From the NCBI GenBank assembly GCA_022800525.1, contig JAAWQM010000010.1, forward strand, positions 1 to 61,790: a DNA stretch of 61,790 nt. The letters run 5' to 3'. A program made the position numbers and the translations under genes. Source of the stretch: Oscillospiraceae bacterium. Lineage in GTDB: Bacteria > Bacillota > Clostridia > Oscillospirales > Oscillospiraceae. Within the stretch, counting starts at the first letter, position 1; each line of letters starts with the position of its first letter. Under the pieces are notes generated by a model. It was not told where the DNA came from. It ran no database searches and saw nothing but the letters and a program-made list of their open reading frames with translations. Shown here one piece after another: positions 1 through 8,744 of this stretch.

Positions 1-64
1 TTACATTACCGCAGGCGCATTTGATCGTAGTCTGCTGATAATTGGGATGGATACCTTCCTTCAT
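1..64 (-). CDS. rpmE: 50S ribosomal protein L31, N-terminal part
   Basis: Only the first 21 codons are in the window; the gene runs off the left edge. The peptide begins MKEGIHPNYQQ and has Cys16 and Cys18 spaced as in the zinc-binding form of L31, a small protein of the large ribosomal subunit. An AGAGGTGA ribosome-binding site lies just upstream of the ATG, and a strong promoter is found at 129-157, so the gene is transcribed separately from ispH-rpsA. Confidence 0.9.
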   Translation of the reverse strand, partial: MKEGIHPNYQQTTIKCACGNV

Positions 65-128
65 TGCTCTTGTTCACCTCTTTCCTCTTCAATTGGCCAC
101 ATGCAGCTTTCACCGCAAAACCTTTGTT

Positions 129-157
129 AGTATACCACTCTCTTCTGATTTTTGCAA
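129..157 (-). promoter_or_regulatory. Sigma-70-type promoter for rpmE
   Basis: On the minus strand, TTGCAA (152-157) and TATACT (129-134) are separated by exactly 17 bases. The site lies 65 bases upstream of the rpmE ATG and just downstream of the ispH-rpsA terminator. Confidence 0.75.
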
Positions 158-192
158 GCTCTTTTTCAAAAAAATTTGTTCTTTTTTCTGAA

Positions 193-226
193 AAAAGGAC
201 GAACAGCTGGTACCGTCCGTCCTTTT
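193..226 (-). terminator. Rho-independent terminator of ispH-rpsA
   Basis: Nine-base arms (193-201 and 218-226) form a stem around a 16-base loop. On the minus strand the stem is followed by a run of T. It starts about 10 bases after the ispH-rpsA stop and closes the long minus-strand gene run. Confidence 0.75.
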
Positions 227-236
227 ATCCCTTATC

Positions 237-2186
237 TTACTCCTCCATCGCGTCGGCGGGAGCAGGAGTGGGCGCCAGCAAAGCGCGGATGGACAGAGAA
301 ATCTTCTGCTTCTCCTCGTCCACAGCGGTAATCTTGGCCTCGACCGTCTGACCCTCGGACAGAACGTCGCCAGGCTTCTCAATGCGGTGGTCCGCAATCT
401 GAGAAATGTGAATCAGGCCGTCCACGCCAGGCACAACCTCGGCGAATGCGCCAAAGGTCATCAGCTTCACCACGCGCACCTTTGCGGTGTCACCTACTTT
501 GTAGGTGTCCATGAACACCTGCCAGGGATTCGTGCTGCGGTCCTTCACTCCCAAAGAAATCTTCCGCTTCTCAGGATCGTAGGAAATCACATACACTTCC
601 AGGGTGTCGCCAATTGCAACCACTTCGTTGGGGTGCTTGATACGGCTCCAGGACAGGTCGGTGATATGTACCATACCATCCACACCGCCGATATCCACAA
701 ACACGCCGTAGCTGGTCATGCTCTTGACCGTGCCGGTGTAACGCTTGCCGGCCTCGATATTCGCCCACACCTCGGCAGCGGCGGCGGCGCGGGCCTCCTG
801 CTGCACAGCCTTGATGGAACCCACCACACGGCGGCGGGCACGGTTGACCTCAGTGATGCGCAGCTTCACCCGCTGCTTGACCAGCTCCGTCATCGCGGCG
901 TCACGGGGCAGGCCGGACTGGGAAGCGGGCACAAACACGCGCTGGCCCTTCACGGACACAACCACGCCGCCCTTGTTCTCCTCCGTTACAATGCCCTCCA
1001 GAACGTCCTTGTTCTCTACGGCGGACTCGATGTTCTCCCATACCTTGACCGCATCGATCTTCTTCTTGGAAAGGGTAGCGTAGCCCTCCACGTCATTGAC
1101 GCGGATGACAAACAGCTCCAGCTCGTCGCCGATCTTCACGATGTCCTCCGGCTTGACAGAGGGATCGTCCGTCAGCTGATCTACAGGGATGTAGCCGGCT
1201 TGCTTACAGCCCAGGTCCACATGGACTTCTGTGGGGGTAATGGCGGTGACTACGCCGGTTACCTTTCCTCCTGTATATAAAGTATTGGTATACTGTTCAA
1301 GCATTTCGGCAAAATTTTCCGTGCCCTCGCCAAGGATTTTTTCTTCGCTCATCGTCTTTTTGACCTCCTTTATGATGCTCGCAGGCGTGGAGGCCCCAGC
1401 GGTCAAACCAACCCTCTCACACCCTGACAGCTCCGCCATGGAAAGCTCGTCCGCGCTTTCCACCTGAAACACACGTCCGCAGCGGGTACGGCAGATCTCC
1501 GTCAGATGCTTTGTATTGGCGCTTTTGGGATCACCAACCACCACCATAGCGTCCACTCTGGCGGCGATTTGGGCCGCTTCGGACTGGCGCATATACGTAG
1601 CATCACATATTGTATCAAAGATTTTCAGATTTGTACACTGTTTTTTTAGAATTTTTAAAGATTTTTCCATGTTTTCCCGGTGAAGCGTGGTCTGACACAC
1701 CACTGTCAGCCCCTTTTGACCAACTGCGGCAGCGGTTTCGGACCATCTGGCAGCCTCTTCCGGCCCGGAAAGTACCAGAAGGTTCCTGCACCAGCCCGCC
1801 ACGCCGCGTACCTCCGGATGCTCCGGGTCGCCAAGCATTACCGGCTGGCGGCCCTCCGCCTCCGCTTCCGCCACCAGCCTTTGGACATGGGCCACCTTGG
1901 GACAGGTGGCGTCCACCACCTCAGCCCCGCGCTCCGCCAGGATCCTCCGGACCTGAGCTCCCTCCCCGTGGGCCCGCAGAAGGACACTATCGCCCTGCCG
2001 CGCCTCCTCCGGAGAGCGGATGGAGGTCATGCCCTGCTCCTCCAGAGCGGCGGTGACATGGCGGTTATGGATGACGCTACCCAGCATCCGGGGGCGGTCC
2101 GCCTCCCGCGCCAGGTCCTGCGCCATCTTGACTGCGCGGGCCACGCCGAAGCAGAACCCCGCGCTTTTCGCCGCAATCACTTCCAT
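237..2186 (-). CDS. ispH: 4-hydroxy-3-methylbut-2-enyl diphosphate reductase fused to ribosomal protein S1-like domains
   Basis: This 649-residue protein has two parts. Residues 1-280 are IspH, the last enzyme of the MEP isoprenoid pathway: the three [4Fe-4S] cysteines are Cys12, Cys95 and Cys194, with His40, His73, His123 and Glu125 in their expected contexts. From about residue 305 there are four S1 RNA-binding repeats, the third and fourth most canonical (for example YGVFVDIGGVDGMVHI). The IspH-S1 fusion is known in many Clostridia. The ATG is preceded by AAGGAGG and overlaps the end of plsC by 10 bases. How the two halves are linked functionally is unclear; each may act independently. Confidence 0.95.
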   Translation of the reverse strand: MEVIAAKSAGFCFGVARAVKMAQDLAREADRPRMLGSVIHNRHVTAALEEQGMTSIRSPEEARQGDSVLLRAHGEGAQVRRILAERGAEVVDATCPKVAHVQRLVAEAEAEGRQPVMLGDPEHPEVRGVAGWCRNLLVLSGPEEAARWSETAAAVGQKGLTVVCQTTLHRENMEKSLKILKKQCTNLKIFDTICDATYMRQSEAAQIAARVDAMVVVGDPKSANTKHLTEICRTRCGRVFQVESADELSMAELSGCERVGLTAGASTPASIIKEVKKTMSEEKILGEGTENFAEMLEQYTNTLYTGGKVTGVVTAITPTEVHVDLGCKQAGYIPVDQLTDDPSVKPEDIVKIGDELELFVIRVNDVEGYATLSKKKIDAVKVWENIESAVENKDVLEGIVTEENKGGVVVSVKGQRVFVPASQSGLPRDAAMTELVKQRVKLRITEVNRARRRVVGSIKAVQQEARAAAAAEVWANIEAGKRYTGTVKSMTSYGVFVDIGGVDGMVHITDLSWSRIKHPNEVVAIGDTLEVYVISYDPEKRKISLGVKDRSTNPWQVFMDTYKVGDTAKVRVVKLMTFGAFAEVVPGVDGLIHISQIADHRIEKPGDVLSEGQTVEAKITAVDEEKQKISLSIRALLAPTPAPADAMEE

Positions 2187-2776
2187 CCATCTACCTCCTT
2201 GAGGTCGTAGATCCGCTTCAGGATTTCATCCGCAATTTTCCGGTTCTCCTCCGGCGTAGGCCGCCGCCCGGCAATGACGGGTATGTAGGGCTCCCCGAAC
2301 ACCACCGAGGTCTTCCGCAGAAATTTATGCCGTTCGCCGCAGTAAACAGGGATCACCGGCACACCCGTACGGGTCGCCATCACCGTGACGCCGCCCTTGG
2401 CCTCCACCTCGCCCTGCTCCTCCACCCGGGTGCCCTCCGGGAACACCAGCAGGCGGTTTCCGCCGTTGAGAACCTTCATCGCCGTCTTCATGGCGGTCAG
2501 GTCGTTTCCGCCCCGCTTGACCGGGAAAATCCCCAGCTTCCGCAGGATAAAGCCCAGGCCCGGAATACGGAAGAGAGAGTCCTTCGCCATCACCGTCAGG
2601 CGTGAATTCTTCGGCAGGGCAATCGCAACAATGATGGGGTCCCACCCGCTGACATGGTTGGCGCACAGCAGCGCCCCGCCCTCCGGCAGGTTCTCCAGCC
2701 CCACCGCCCGGTGGGGAAACAGCAGACGGATGACCGGCGCTGCGATACTATATATAAAGAGGTAAAACTTTGTCAT
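2177..2776 (-). CDS. plsC: 1-acyl-sn-glycerol-3-phosphate acyltransferase
   Basis: A 199-residue PlsC-family acyltransferase that should acylate lysophosphatidic acid to phosphatidic acid at the membrane. The catalytic HX4D motif is His41-Asp46 (NHVSGWD), and the substrate-binding FPEGTR motif is at 112-117. A hydrophobic N-terminal segment (FYLFIYSIAAP) fits membrane association. The ATG overlaps the cmk stop as ATGA, indicating translational coupling within the cmk-plsC-ispH run, an order often seen in Clostridia. Confidence 0.93.
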   Translation of the reverse strand: MTKFYLFIYSIAAPVIRLLFPHRAVGLENLPEGGALLCANHVSGWDPIIVAIALPKNSRLTVMAKDSLFRIPGLGFILRKLGIFPVKRGGNDLTAMKTAMKVLNGGNRLLVFPEGTRVEEQGEVEAKGGVTVMATRTGVPVIPVYCGERHKFLRKTSVVFGEPYIPVIAGRRPTPEENRKIADEILKRIYDLKEVDGWK

Positions 2777-3459
2777 GCTCCTGTACGCTCCCTGATGATC
2801 TCCAGAATACGCCGGCCGCTCTCCTCAAAGGTCAGCTCGGTGGTGTCCAGCAGGACCGCGTCCTCCGCCGGACGCAGAGGCGCGGCGGCGCGGTTCATAT
2901 CGGCCTCGTCCCGCTCCCTGGTCTCCTGGAGCAGCTGCTGGAAATCCTTTGCAGTGCCCCGCTCCTGCAAGTCCCTCCAGCGGCGGCGGGCCCTCGCCTC
3001 GCTGCTGGCGGTCAGGAATATCTTCACATCCGCGTCGGGCAGCACCACCGTACCGATATCCCGGCCATCCATGATGACACTGTACTTCTCCGCCATCTCC
3101 CTCTGCATGTTCAGCAGGAAGGAGCGCACCGCCGGATGGACAGACACCTTCGAAGCGGCCATAGAGATTTCCTGGGTCCGGATCAGGTCCGTCAGGTCCT
3201 CCCCGTTCAGGTACATCCGCTGGAGGCCCTCGCCATCGTATTCCATGGCTATCCTGATTTCCGGCAGCAGACGCTCCACGGCGGACGCGTCCTGGGGGTC
3301 CACCCCTCTGCGCAGGGTATGAAAGGCCACCGTGCGGTAGATCGCGCCGGTATCCACATAGACAAAGCCCAGCTCTGTCGCTGCCACACGGGACAACGTA
3401 CTCTTCCCCGCGCCGCTGGGCCCGTCGATGGCCACCGAAATATGTCTGCTCGTATCCAT
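2773..3459 (-). CDS. cmk: Cytidylate kinase
   Basis: A 228-residue (d)CMP kinase that phosphorylates CMP and dCMP using ATP. The P-loop GPSGAGKS is at residues 13-20 and the nucleotide-binding DGRDIGTVV segment lies mid-protein; length is normal for the family. The start was placed at 3459, where an AAAAGGGG ribosome-binding site precedes ATG. An open frame continues 44 codons further upstream, but that extension would run into the preceding gene and carries no family similarity. Confidence 0.93.
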   Translation of the reverse strand: MDTSRHISVAIDGPSGAGKSTLSRVAATELGFVYVDTGAIYRTVAFHTLRRGVDPQDASAVERLLPEIRIAMEYDGEGLQRMYLNGEDLTDLIRTQEISMAASKVSVHPAVRSFLLNMQREMAEKYSVIMDGRDIGTVVLPDADVKIFLTASSEARARRRWRDLQERGTAKDFQQLLQETRERDEADMNRAAAPLRPAEDAVLLDTTELTFEESGRRILEIIRERTGA

Positions 3460-3472
3460 ATATTTTCCCCTT

Positions 3473-4735
3473 TTATTTTTTCTGCTCACCCAGAACCGTT
3501 GCATTTTCCCCGCCAGCGGCGGAGGCCCCCGCCAGATGTCCGGTAGACCATGCGATCTGCAGATTGAAGCCTCCGGTATAAGCATCCACATCCAGAACCT
3601 CGCCCGCGAAGTACAGCCCTTCCAGAAGCCTGGACTCCATGGTGGAGGGGTCCACCTCCTTCACCTTCACGCCGCCGGAGGTCACAATCGCCTCCGCCAC
3701 CGGACGGGGGCCAATGATCTCCACCGGCAAAGCCTTCAGCAGCGACAGGACCCGCCGCCGCTGTTCCCGGGTCAGGTCGTGGACCTTCTGGCGGGGATCG
3801 ATGCCGGTCAGCTCCACAAAGGGACCGATCAATTTCCTGGGCAATAATTCATCCATGGCGTTGGCAAAGTCGCAGTTGGCCCGTTTTCCAAAGTCCGCAA
3901 TCAGCCGCTTATCCAGCGCGGACTCATCCAGCGCGGGCTTCAGGTCGATCTCCAGACGGTACCGCTTCTTATCAAAATGCCGCATATGGGCGGAAGCGGA
4001 CAGCGCCATCGGTCCGCTGACGCCAAAGTGCGTGAACAGCATCTCCCCGAAATCCTGGTAGATTTTTTTGTCATTCTCATAAACCCGCAGCGCGGCATTG
4101 CGGAGACTCAGCCCCTGCGCCCCGGCGCACAATGTCCCGGCAGCGCACAGCGGCACCAGGGAGCCCCGCGGCTCAACGATGGTATGCCCCGCCTGCTCCG
4201 CCAGACGGTAGCCGTCCCCCGTGCTTCCGGTCAGCGGATAGCTGACCCCGCCGGCAGCAACAATCACACGCTCCGCCTTATAGTCTCCCTTTCCGCCCCG
4301 GACGCCCCGAAGTCTCCCGCCGGGGAGCAAAAGTGCCTCCACCCGGTCACGGATCACCCGAACGCCCAGCCGCTTCATACGTTTCTCCAACGCGCCGCTG
4401 ATGTCAAAGGCTCGGTCGGAGACTGGAAACACCCGGTTCCCCCGCTCCACCTTCAGCGGAACGCCCAACGATTCAAAGAATGCCATAACAGCCTCGCTAT
4501 CAAAACGGCTGTAAGCGCTATAAAGGAACCTCCCATTACAGGGAATATTCTGCAAAAACCCGTCCCGCTCACACTGGTTGGTCAGGTTGCACCGCCCCTT
4601 GCCGGTGATATTCAGCTTCTTGCCCAGCCGCTCATTGCTCTCCAGAAGGCTCACAGAGGCGCCCGCCTCTGCTGCGGCAATGGCGGCCATCATGCCCGCC
4701 GGTCCGCCGCCAACCACTATTATATTATGACTCAT
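3473..4735 (-). CDS. BaiN/HI0933-type NAD(P)/FAD-dependent oxidoreductase
   Basis: A 420-residue flavoprotein of the HI0933/BaiN family. The N-terminal dinucleotide-binding motif GGGPAG is followed by LGKKLNITGKGRCNLTN, a family signature, and the C-terminus has the FAD-contacting YFAGEVLDVDAYTGGFNLQIA type motif. The physiological substrate is unknown for most members; some act in bile acid reduction, but this cannot be assumed here. The start at MSHNIIVVGG overlaps the RpiR stop by 11 bases. An upstream in-frame ATG at MNMAYLG is possible. It precedes cmk by 13 bases. Confidence 0.88.
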   Translation of the reverse strand: MSHNIIVVGGGPAGMMAAIAAAEAGASVSLLESNERLGKKLNITGKGRCNLTNQCERDGFLQNIPCNGRFLYSAYSRFDSEAVMAFFESLGVPLKVERGNRVFPVSDRAFDISGALEKRMKRLGVRVIRDRVEALLLPGGRLRGVRGGKGDYKAERVIVAAGGVSYPLTGSTGDGYRLAEQAGHTIVEPRGSLVPLCAAGTLCAGAQGLSLRNAALRVYENDKKIYQDFGEMLFTHFGVSGPMALSASAHMRHFDKKRYRLEIDLKPALDESALDKRLIADFGKRANCDFANAMDELLPRKLIGPFVELTGIDPRQKVHDLTREQRRRVLSLLKALPVEIIGPRPVAEAIVTSGGVKVKEVDPSTMESRLLEGLYFAGEVLDVDAYTGGFNLQIAWSTGHLAGASAAGGENATVLGEQKK

Positions 4736-5594
4736 CACTGTACCCAAATACGCCATATTCATCCCAGATACCCTCCAGGCGGTTGAAAATCTGGGCAATA
4801 TCCGTGTTCTTCCTGTGCCCTGCCGCCACAATCAGCGCGTTCAGCAAACTGAACGGAGCCACCAGCGAATCCACAAAGGAAATCATGTCGCTCCTGGCCA
4901 GCAGTACCGAGGACGCCAGAGAATACAGCGGCGACATGTCGCTGTCGGTGATTGCCACCACGTCCGCCCCCCGGTCGTGGGCGAACTGGACGCCCTTCAC
5001 CGTGGCCTTGGAGTAACGCGGGAAGCAGATGCCCACCAGCACGTCCCCCGGCCCAATCCGCAGGATACTCTCCAGGATGTCCCCCGCACTGTTGCTGGTA
5101 ACCAGGGTGACATTCTCGAAAATCAGATGCAGATAAAAGTACAGATATCCGGCCAGAAACGAGCTGGACCGGACGCCCAGAATATAAATGTGCCGCGCCC
5201 CCATCAGCTTGTCCACCACCTGCGTAAAGGCGGCGCGGTCCACCTCTTCTGTGGCAATGCGGATCTTCTCCATATCCATCTGCATGACGGAATTAATCAC
5301 ATCCGAGCTGAACAGCTGGTCGTTGGAAGTCTGAATCCGCTGGAGGGAGGTCAGCTTCCCCCGCACCAGCTCCCGCAGGGCTTTCTGCATCGCGGGATAG
5401 CCGTCATACCCCAGCAGCGCGGCAAAACGCACCACCGTAGACTCGCTGACGCCCACCAGCTCTCCCAGCTTGCTGGCGGTCATAAAGGCCGCCTTGTCGT
5501 AGTCCGAGAGGATATAAGCTGCAATCCGCTTCTGCCCCTTGGATAAGCCGGCCATGTTCTCCTGAATGATATGTAATACATCCTTTTTCATCAC
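4725..5594 (-). CDS. MurR/RpiR family transcriptional regulator
   Basis: A 289-residue regulator with an N-terminal RpiR-type helix-turn-helix (about residues 1-77; LSKGQKRIAAYIL then VSESTVVRFAALLGYDGYP) and a C-terminal SIS sugar-phosphate isomerase-like domain (about 125-260; GVRSSSFLAGYLYFYL). SIS regulators sense phosphosugars such as MurNAc-6-P. No obvious target sugar gene is next to it; it is embedded in a housekeeping run, so its regulon is probably elsewhere. Start may be the first or second of two adjacent Met codons. Confidence 0.9.
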   Translation of the reverse strand: MMKKDVLHIIQENMAGLSKGQKRIAAYILSDYDKAAFMTASKLGELVGVSESTVVRFAALLGYDGYPAMQKALRELVRGKLTSLQRIQTSNDQLFSSDVINSVMQMDMEKIRIATEEVDRAAFTQVVDKLMGARHIYILGVRSSSFLAGYLYFYLHLIFENVTLVTSNSAGDILESILRIGPGDVLVGICFPRYSKATVKGVQFAHDRGADVVAITDSDMSPLYSLASSVLLARSDMISFVDSLVAPFSLLNALIVAAGHRKNTDIAQIFNRLEGIWDEYGVFGYSDES

Positions 5595-5638
5595 GCATTA
5601 CCGATCCATTAAAATAAGTGGGCGCAGGGGGGCAAGCC

Positions 5639-6340
5639 CTAGCGCAACGCGGCAACCTCCTCCGGCATCAGCCGCCGCCACTGCCCGGAGGGCAGCTCCC
5701 CCAGCCGCAGCGGCCCCTCCCGGACCCGCACCAGACGTTCCACCCGCAGCCCTGCCACAGCGCACATCCGCCGCACCTGCCGGTTGAGCCCCTGGTGAAT
5801 GACGACAGACAACACCCAACCGCCCTTCCCCCGCGACAGGACCCGGACCCTCGCTCTCGCCACCGGCGTCCCGTCCTCCAGGGCTTCCACGGCTTCCAGC
5901 CGCTCACGGCACCCCGCAAGCCGTCCGGAAACCGTCACATGATACTCCTTCTCCACCTCATGGCTGGGGTGAGCCAGCCGCTGGGCGAAATCCCCGTCGC
6001 TGGTCAGCAGCAGCAGGCCCTCAGAGTCCATATCCAGCCGTCCCACCGGGTACACTCGTCCTCCGCAGCCGGATACCAACTCAGCCACAGCGGGTCTCCC
6101 TTTCTCATCAGACAGCGTAGTTACCACACCCCGAGGCTTGTGGAGCATCAGATATAGTTTTTCCGCCTGGACAGCCACAGGCCGTCCGTCAAGCGTAATC
6201 TTATCCCGTTCCGGATCCGCCTGCTCCCCCAGAGAGGCAGGCGCACCGTTGACAGCCACCCGCCCCGCGCGTAAAAATTCCTCCGCCTGACGGCGGGAGC
6301 AAACCCCTGCGGCGGAGAGAATTTTCTGCAAACGCTCCAT
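5639..6340 (-). CDS. Ribosomal pseudouridine synthase B-type (RsuA/RluB family)
   Basis: A 233-residue pseudouridine synthase. An S4 RNA-binding domain occupies roughly residues 1-60 (METMERLQKILSAAGV start region, CSRRQAEEFLRAGRV), followed by the catalytic domain with GRLDMDSEGLLLLTSDGD carrying the active-site Asp. It should modify 23S rRNA in the helix 90 region, as RluB does. The start at 6340 follows AAGGG; a longer frame exists upstream but crosses the 42-bp palindrome. It lies between the D,D-carboxypeptidase gene and the RpiR regulator. Confidence 0.88.
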   Translation of the reverse strand: MERLQKILSAAGVCSRRQAEEFLRAGRVAVNGAPASLGEQADPERDKITLDGRPVAVQAEKLYLMLHKPRGVVTTLSDEKGRPAVAELVSGCGGRVYPVGRLDMDSEGLLLLTSDGDFAQRLAHPSHEVEKEYHVTVSGRLAGCRERLEAVEALEDGTPVARARVRVLSRGKGGWVLSVVIHQGLNRQVRRMCAVAGLRVERLVRVREGPLRLGELPSGQWRRLMPEEVAALR

Positions 6341-6358
6341 AGTTTCCCTTTCAGGCAA

Positions 6359-6400
6359 ATTGTATTGTTTCCGAATTTTAAAATTCGGAAACAATACAAT
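6359..6400. repeat. 42-bp perfect palindrome, copy 1 of a paired element
   Basis: The sequence reads identically on both strands over all 42 bases: 21-base arms starting ATTGTATTGTTTCCGAATTT with no loop. It lies between the D,D-carboxypeptidase stop and the rluB start inside a colinear operon. Arms and right flank resemble the element at 9348-9382. Confidence 0.9.
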
Positions 6401-6420
6401 TGATTTCACCTCAAAATTAA

Positions 6421-7512
6421 TCAGAAAAAGCGGTCCCACCACATACTTGAAGCAGGCGGCTCCTCCTTCTTCGCCGAAGCCGCAGCGGCAATCAGCTCCA
6501 CGCTGGCAACCTCTTCGTCCCCCAAATAGGCACAGACCTCCCCAAGCGCCTGTCCCGGCACCACTGGCGCGGATACCGCCACAGGCACATGCGCCACAAC
6601 CTTCAGCGTCTCGCCCTCAGCCAGCGGATACTGCAAATCCTTTGCCGCCGCTAGCGGAACGGAAGCCGCCGTACCATTGCGCACAAGTGCAGCCGCCAGC
6701 GTCTGCCCGGCGGCGACAGCCGTCTCCATGTGGTAGTTGGCAAAGCCGTAATCCAGCAGCGCCATATGGTCGTTCCAGTCGTTGCCGTCGTTGAGCGTCG
6801 TACACACCAGCGTCATTCCCTCCCGTGCAGCGGCGGAGACAAGCGTACGGCCCGCCGCCTTGGTAAACCCGGTCTTGACCCCGATGCAGCCCTCGCACAT
6901 GCGCAGCAGCTTGTTATGGTTGGTCAGATACCGCTCCCCAATGGTCACAGAGGCTGTGGACACAATCCGCCGGAAATCCTGATTCTCCAGAGCGTGGGCC
7001 GCAAGCACCGCCAGGTCCCGCGCGCTGGAGTAGTGCCCTTCAGCGTCCAACCCGTTGGGGTTGGCGAAATGGGAGTGGGTCAGCCCCAGATCCTCCGCCG
7101 TCCTGTTCATCAGCGCAACAAAATCCTCCAGCTCCCCGGACACGCAGTGGGCCACCGCCAGGGCGGCGTCGTTGCCGCTGACCAGCATCAGGCCGTACAG
7201 CAGCTCCTCCAGCCGCAGGGTGTCCCCCGGCTTGAGATACATGGAGGAGCCCTCCGCCATATCCTGGGCCGTCACCGTGTAGCTCTGATCCTTGTCGCCG
7301 TGCTCCAGCGCCACCAGCGCGGTCATAATCTTCGTCACGCTGGCAATCAGCCGCTCCGTATCCGGGTCCTGCTGGTACAGCACCCGCCCGCTGCTCTGCT
7401 CAATCAGCACCGCAGATGCCGCCGAAGTGCTGACAGCGCCGGCCTGACAAGTCAATACGCTTGTCAGCAAAATACAGCATAAAATCCGCCGCCATACGCT
7501 GTGCTTCCCCAT
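6421..7512 (-). CDS. D-alanyl-D-alanine carboxypeptidase (DacF/PBP5-type)
   Basis: A 363-residue serine-type D,D-carboxypeptidase trimming peptidoglycan stem peptides outside the cell. It has a signal peptide (positively charged start, then ILCCILLTSVLTCQAGA), catalytic SxxK as SVTK at 58-61, SGN at 112-114 and KTG at 213-215. The C-terminal third resembles the PBP5 C-terminal beta domain. Location next to ytfJ suggests a sporulation-linked DacF, as in many Clostridia, but this is inference. It is followed by a 42-bp palindrome before rluB. Confidence 0.93.
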   Translation of the reverse strand: MGKHSVWRRILCCILLTSVLTCQAGAVSTSAASAVLIEQSSGRVLYQQDPDTERLIASVTKIMTALVALEHGDKDQSYTVTAQDMAEGSSMYLKPGDTLRLEELLYGLMLVSGNDAALAVAHCVSGELEDFVALMNRTAEDLGLTHSHFANPNGLDAEGHYSSARDLAVLAAHALENQDFRRIVSTASVTIGERYLTNHNKLLRMCEGCIGVKTGFTKAAGRTLVSAAAREGMTLVCTTLNDGNDWNDHMALLDYGFANYHMETAVAAGQTLAAALVRNGTAASVPLAAAKDLQYPLAEGETLKVVAHVPVAVSAPVVPGQALGEVCAYLGDEEVASVELIAAAASAKKEEPPASSMWWDRFF

Positions 7513-7610
7513 ATCCCATCCACCTCCAGGCGTTTGTTACGGGGATAGTATGTCTCACAGCCGGCAGAAGATAACACGAAAAACCTTCCTCTCCTGCCAG
7601 CGGCAGAGGG

Positions 7611-8030
7611 TCAGCAGGTTTCCTCCACCGGCGGGTCCTCTTCCTTCCTTTTGCGGCTGTCAATGAAATTCGCCACCTTGTCCACCATATCCGGCGCCAT
7701 TTCCACAATGCGGTCAATCGTATTCAGCGGCGGAGCGGCCACAGGCATGACCCGCGTCATGCCGTCCTTCACAATCAGAAACGCAACCGGGTCGATGCGC
7801 ACGCCCACACCCAGGGCGGAGCCCAGGCTGCCATCCGGGTTGTCGTCCTTTTTCTTGCCGAAAATGGTCCCGCCGCCGCCCATACCCATACTGACCCGGG
7901 AAATAGGGATCAGCATCACGCCGTCCGGCGTCTGAATGGGCTGGCCGACGATGGTGTTGGTGTCCGCCAGCTCGCGGATTTTCACCATGCTCTCCTGCAT
8001 CAACGCATTGATGGGATTGTTGTTCTCCAT
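7611..8030 (-). CDS. ytfJ: GerW/YtfJ family sporulation protein
   Basis: A 139-residue protein with the family features: a short N-terminal helix, VGQPIQTPDGVMLIPISRVS, a glycine-rich MGMGGGGTIFG stretch and a hydrophobic VDPVAFLIV-like strand. In Bacillus YtfJ (GerW) is a spore-inner protein needed for normal germination. Its presence suggests the organism sporulates or descends from spore formers. It sits in the conserved scpA-scpB-DUF2953-ytfJ-dac order. Confidence 0.92.
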   Translation of the reverse strand: MENNNPINALMQESMVKIRELADTNTIVGQPIQTPDGVMLIPISRVSMGMGGGGTIFGKKKDDNPDGSLGSALGVGVRIDPVAFLIVKDGMTRVMPVAAPPLNTIDRIVEMAPDMVDKVANFIDSRKRKEEDPPVEETC

Positions 8031-8057
8031 GATATGCTCCTTTCACAAAACGGCCCA

Positions 8058-8726
8058 TCAGGCCGCTTCACTCACGTTCTCTTCCGCTTTTGGTTCTGCC
8101 GGAGGCAGCGGCGACGCCAGCTTTCGGAACCCCAGATACCATTTAATCAAGCTCCCCAGCGCCCGCACGCCGGCAGCAGCCAGGCTCCAGGGCCGCAGCA
8201 TAACGCCAACGTCAGCAATCAGCTTCACCTGCCGCTCGGAAAAATCAACGTATAGACGAACATCTTCGTCCCTGACCTTAACAGCCTTCCGCAGCGCCGG
8301 CAGTCCCACCGCCAGCGCTGCCTCCAGCCGCCCGTACAGCAGCGCCGTGTCCGCCGGATCATATCCGGCGACCAGCACGTAGACCTTCAGCGGCTCGATC
8401 CGGATGCTCTTCCCTGTCCGCTTCAGCACCCGGCCAAAAATCGGAGGGAGCTTCTCAAGTGCGTAAAAAATCTGCTCCCGGTTGATTTTCGCCTTCGGTT
8501 TTTCAGGTTTTTCCTTCTTCTTTTTCGGTTGGCTTTCCGGCTTTTTCTCCGGCTTCTCCACTCTTTCTGGCCTCGGGAAAATCTGCAGCTTCACCGGACC
8601 AAACCGGAGCTTCACCGTCAGGTCTCCCTGGTCATAAGCGGCCCGCACCCGCACCGGCGTCCATAGTATCAGAATCAGCAGCAGGAAAAGGGCGGCTAAA
8701 ATCCACAATATGATTTTTCCTATCAA
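8058..8726 (-). CDS. DUF2953 domain-containing membrane-anchored protein
   Basis: A 222-residue protein with one N-terminal membrane segment (IILWILAALFLLLILILWTP), a lysine/proline-rich linker around residues 55-80, then a DUF2953-like domain ending LRKAVKVRDEDVRLYVDFSERQVKLIADV. DUF2953 proteins are usually encoded beside ytfJ in spore formers and are proposed to act in sporulation; the biochemical role is unknown. Starts 18 bases after the scpB stop. Confidence 0.8.
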   Translation of the reverse strand: MIGKIILWILAALFLLLILILWTPVRVRAAYDQGDLTVKLRFGPVKLQIFPRPERVEKPEKKPESQPKKKKEKPEKPKAKINREQIFYALEKLPPIFGRVLKRTGKSIRIEPLKVYVLVAGYDPADTALLYGRLEAALAVGLPALRKAVKVRDEDVRLYVDFSERQVKLIADVGVMLRPWSLAAAGVRALGSLIKWYLGFRKLASPLPPAEPKAEENVSEAA

Positions 8727-8744
8727 ACGCCCTCTCCCCTTTCC

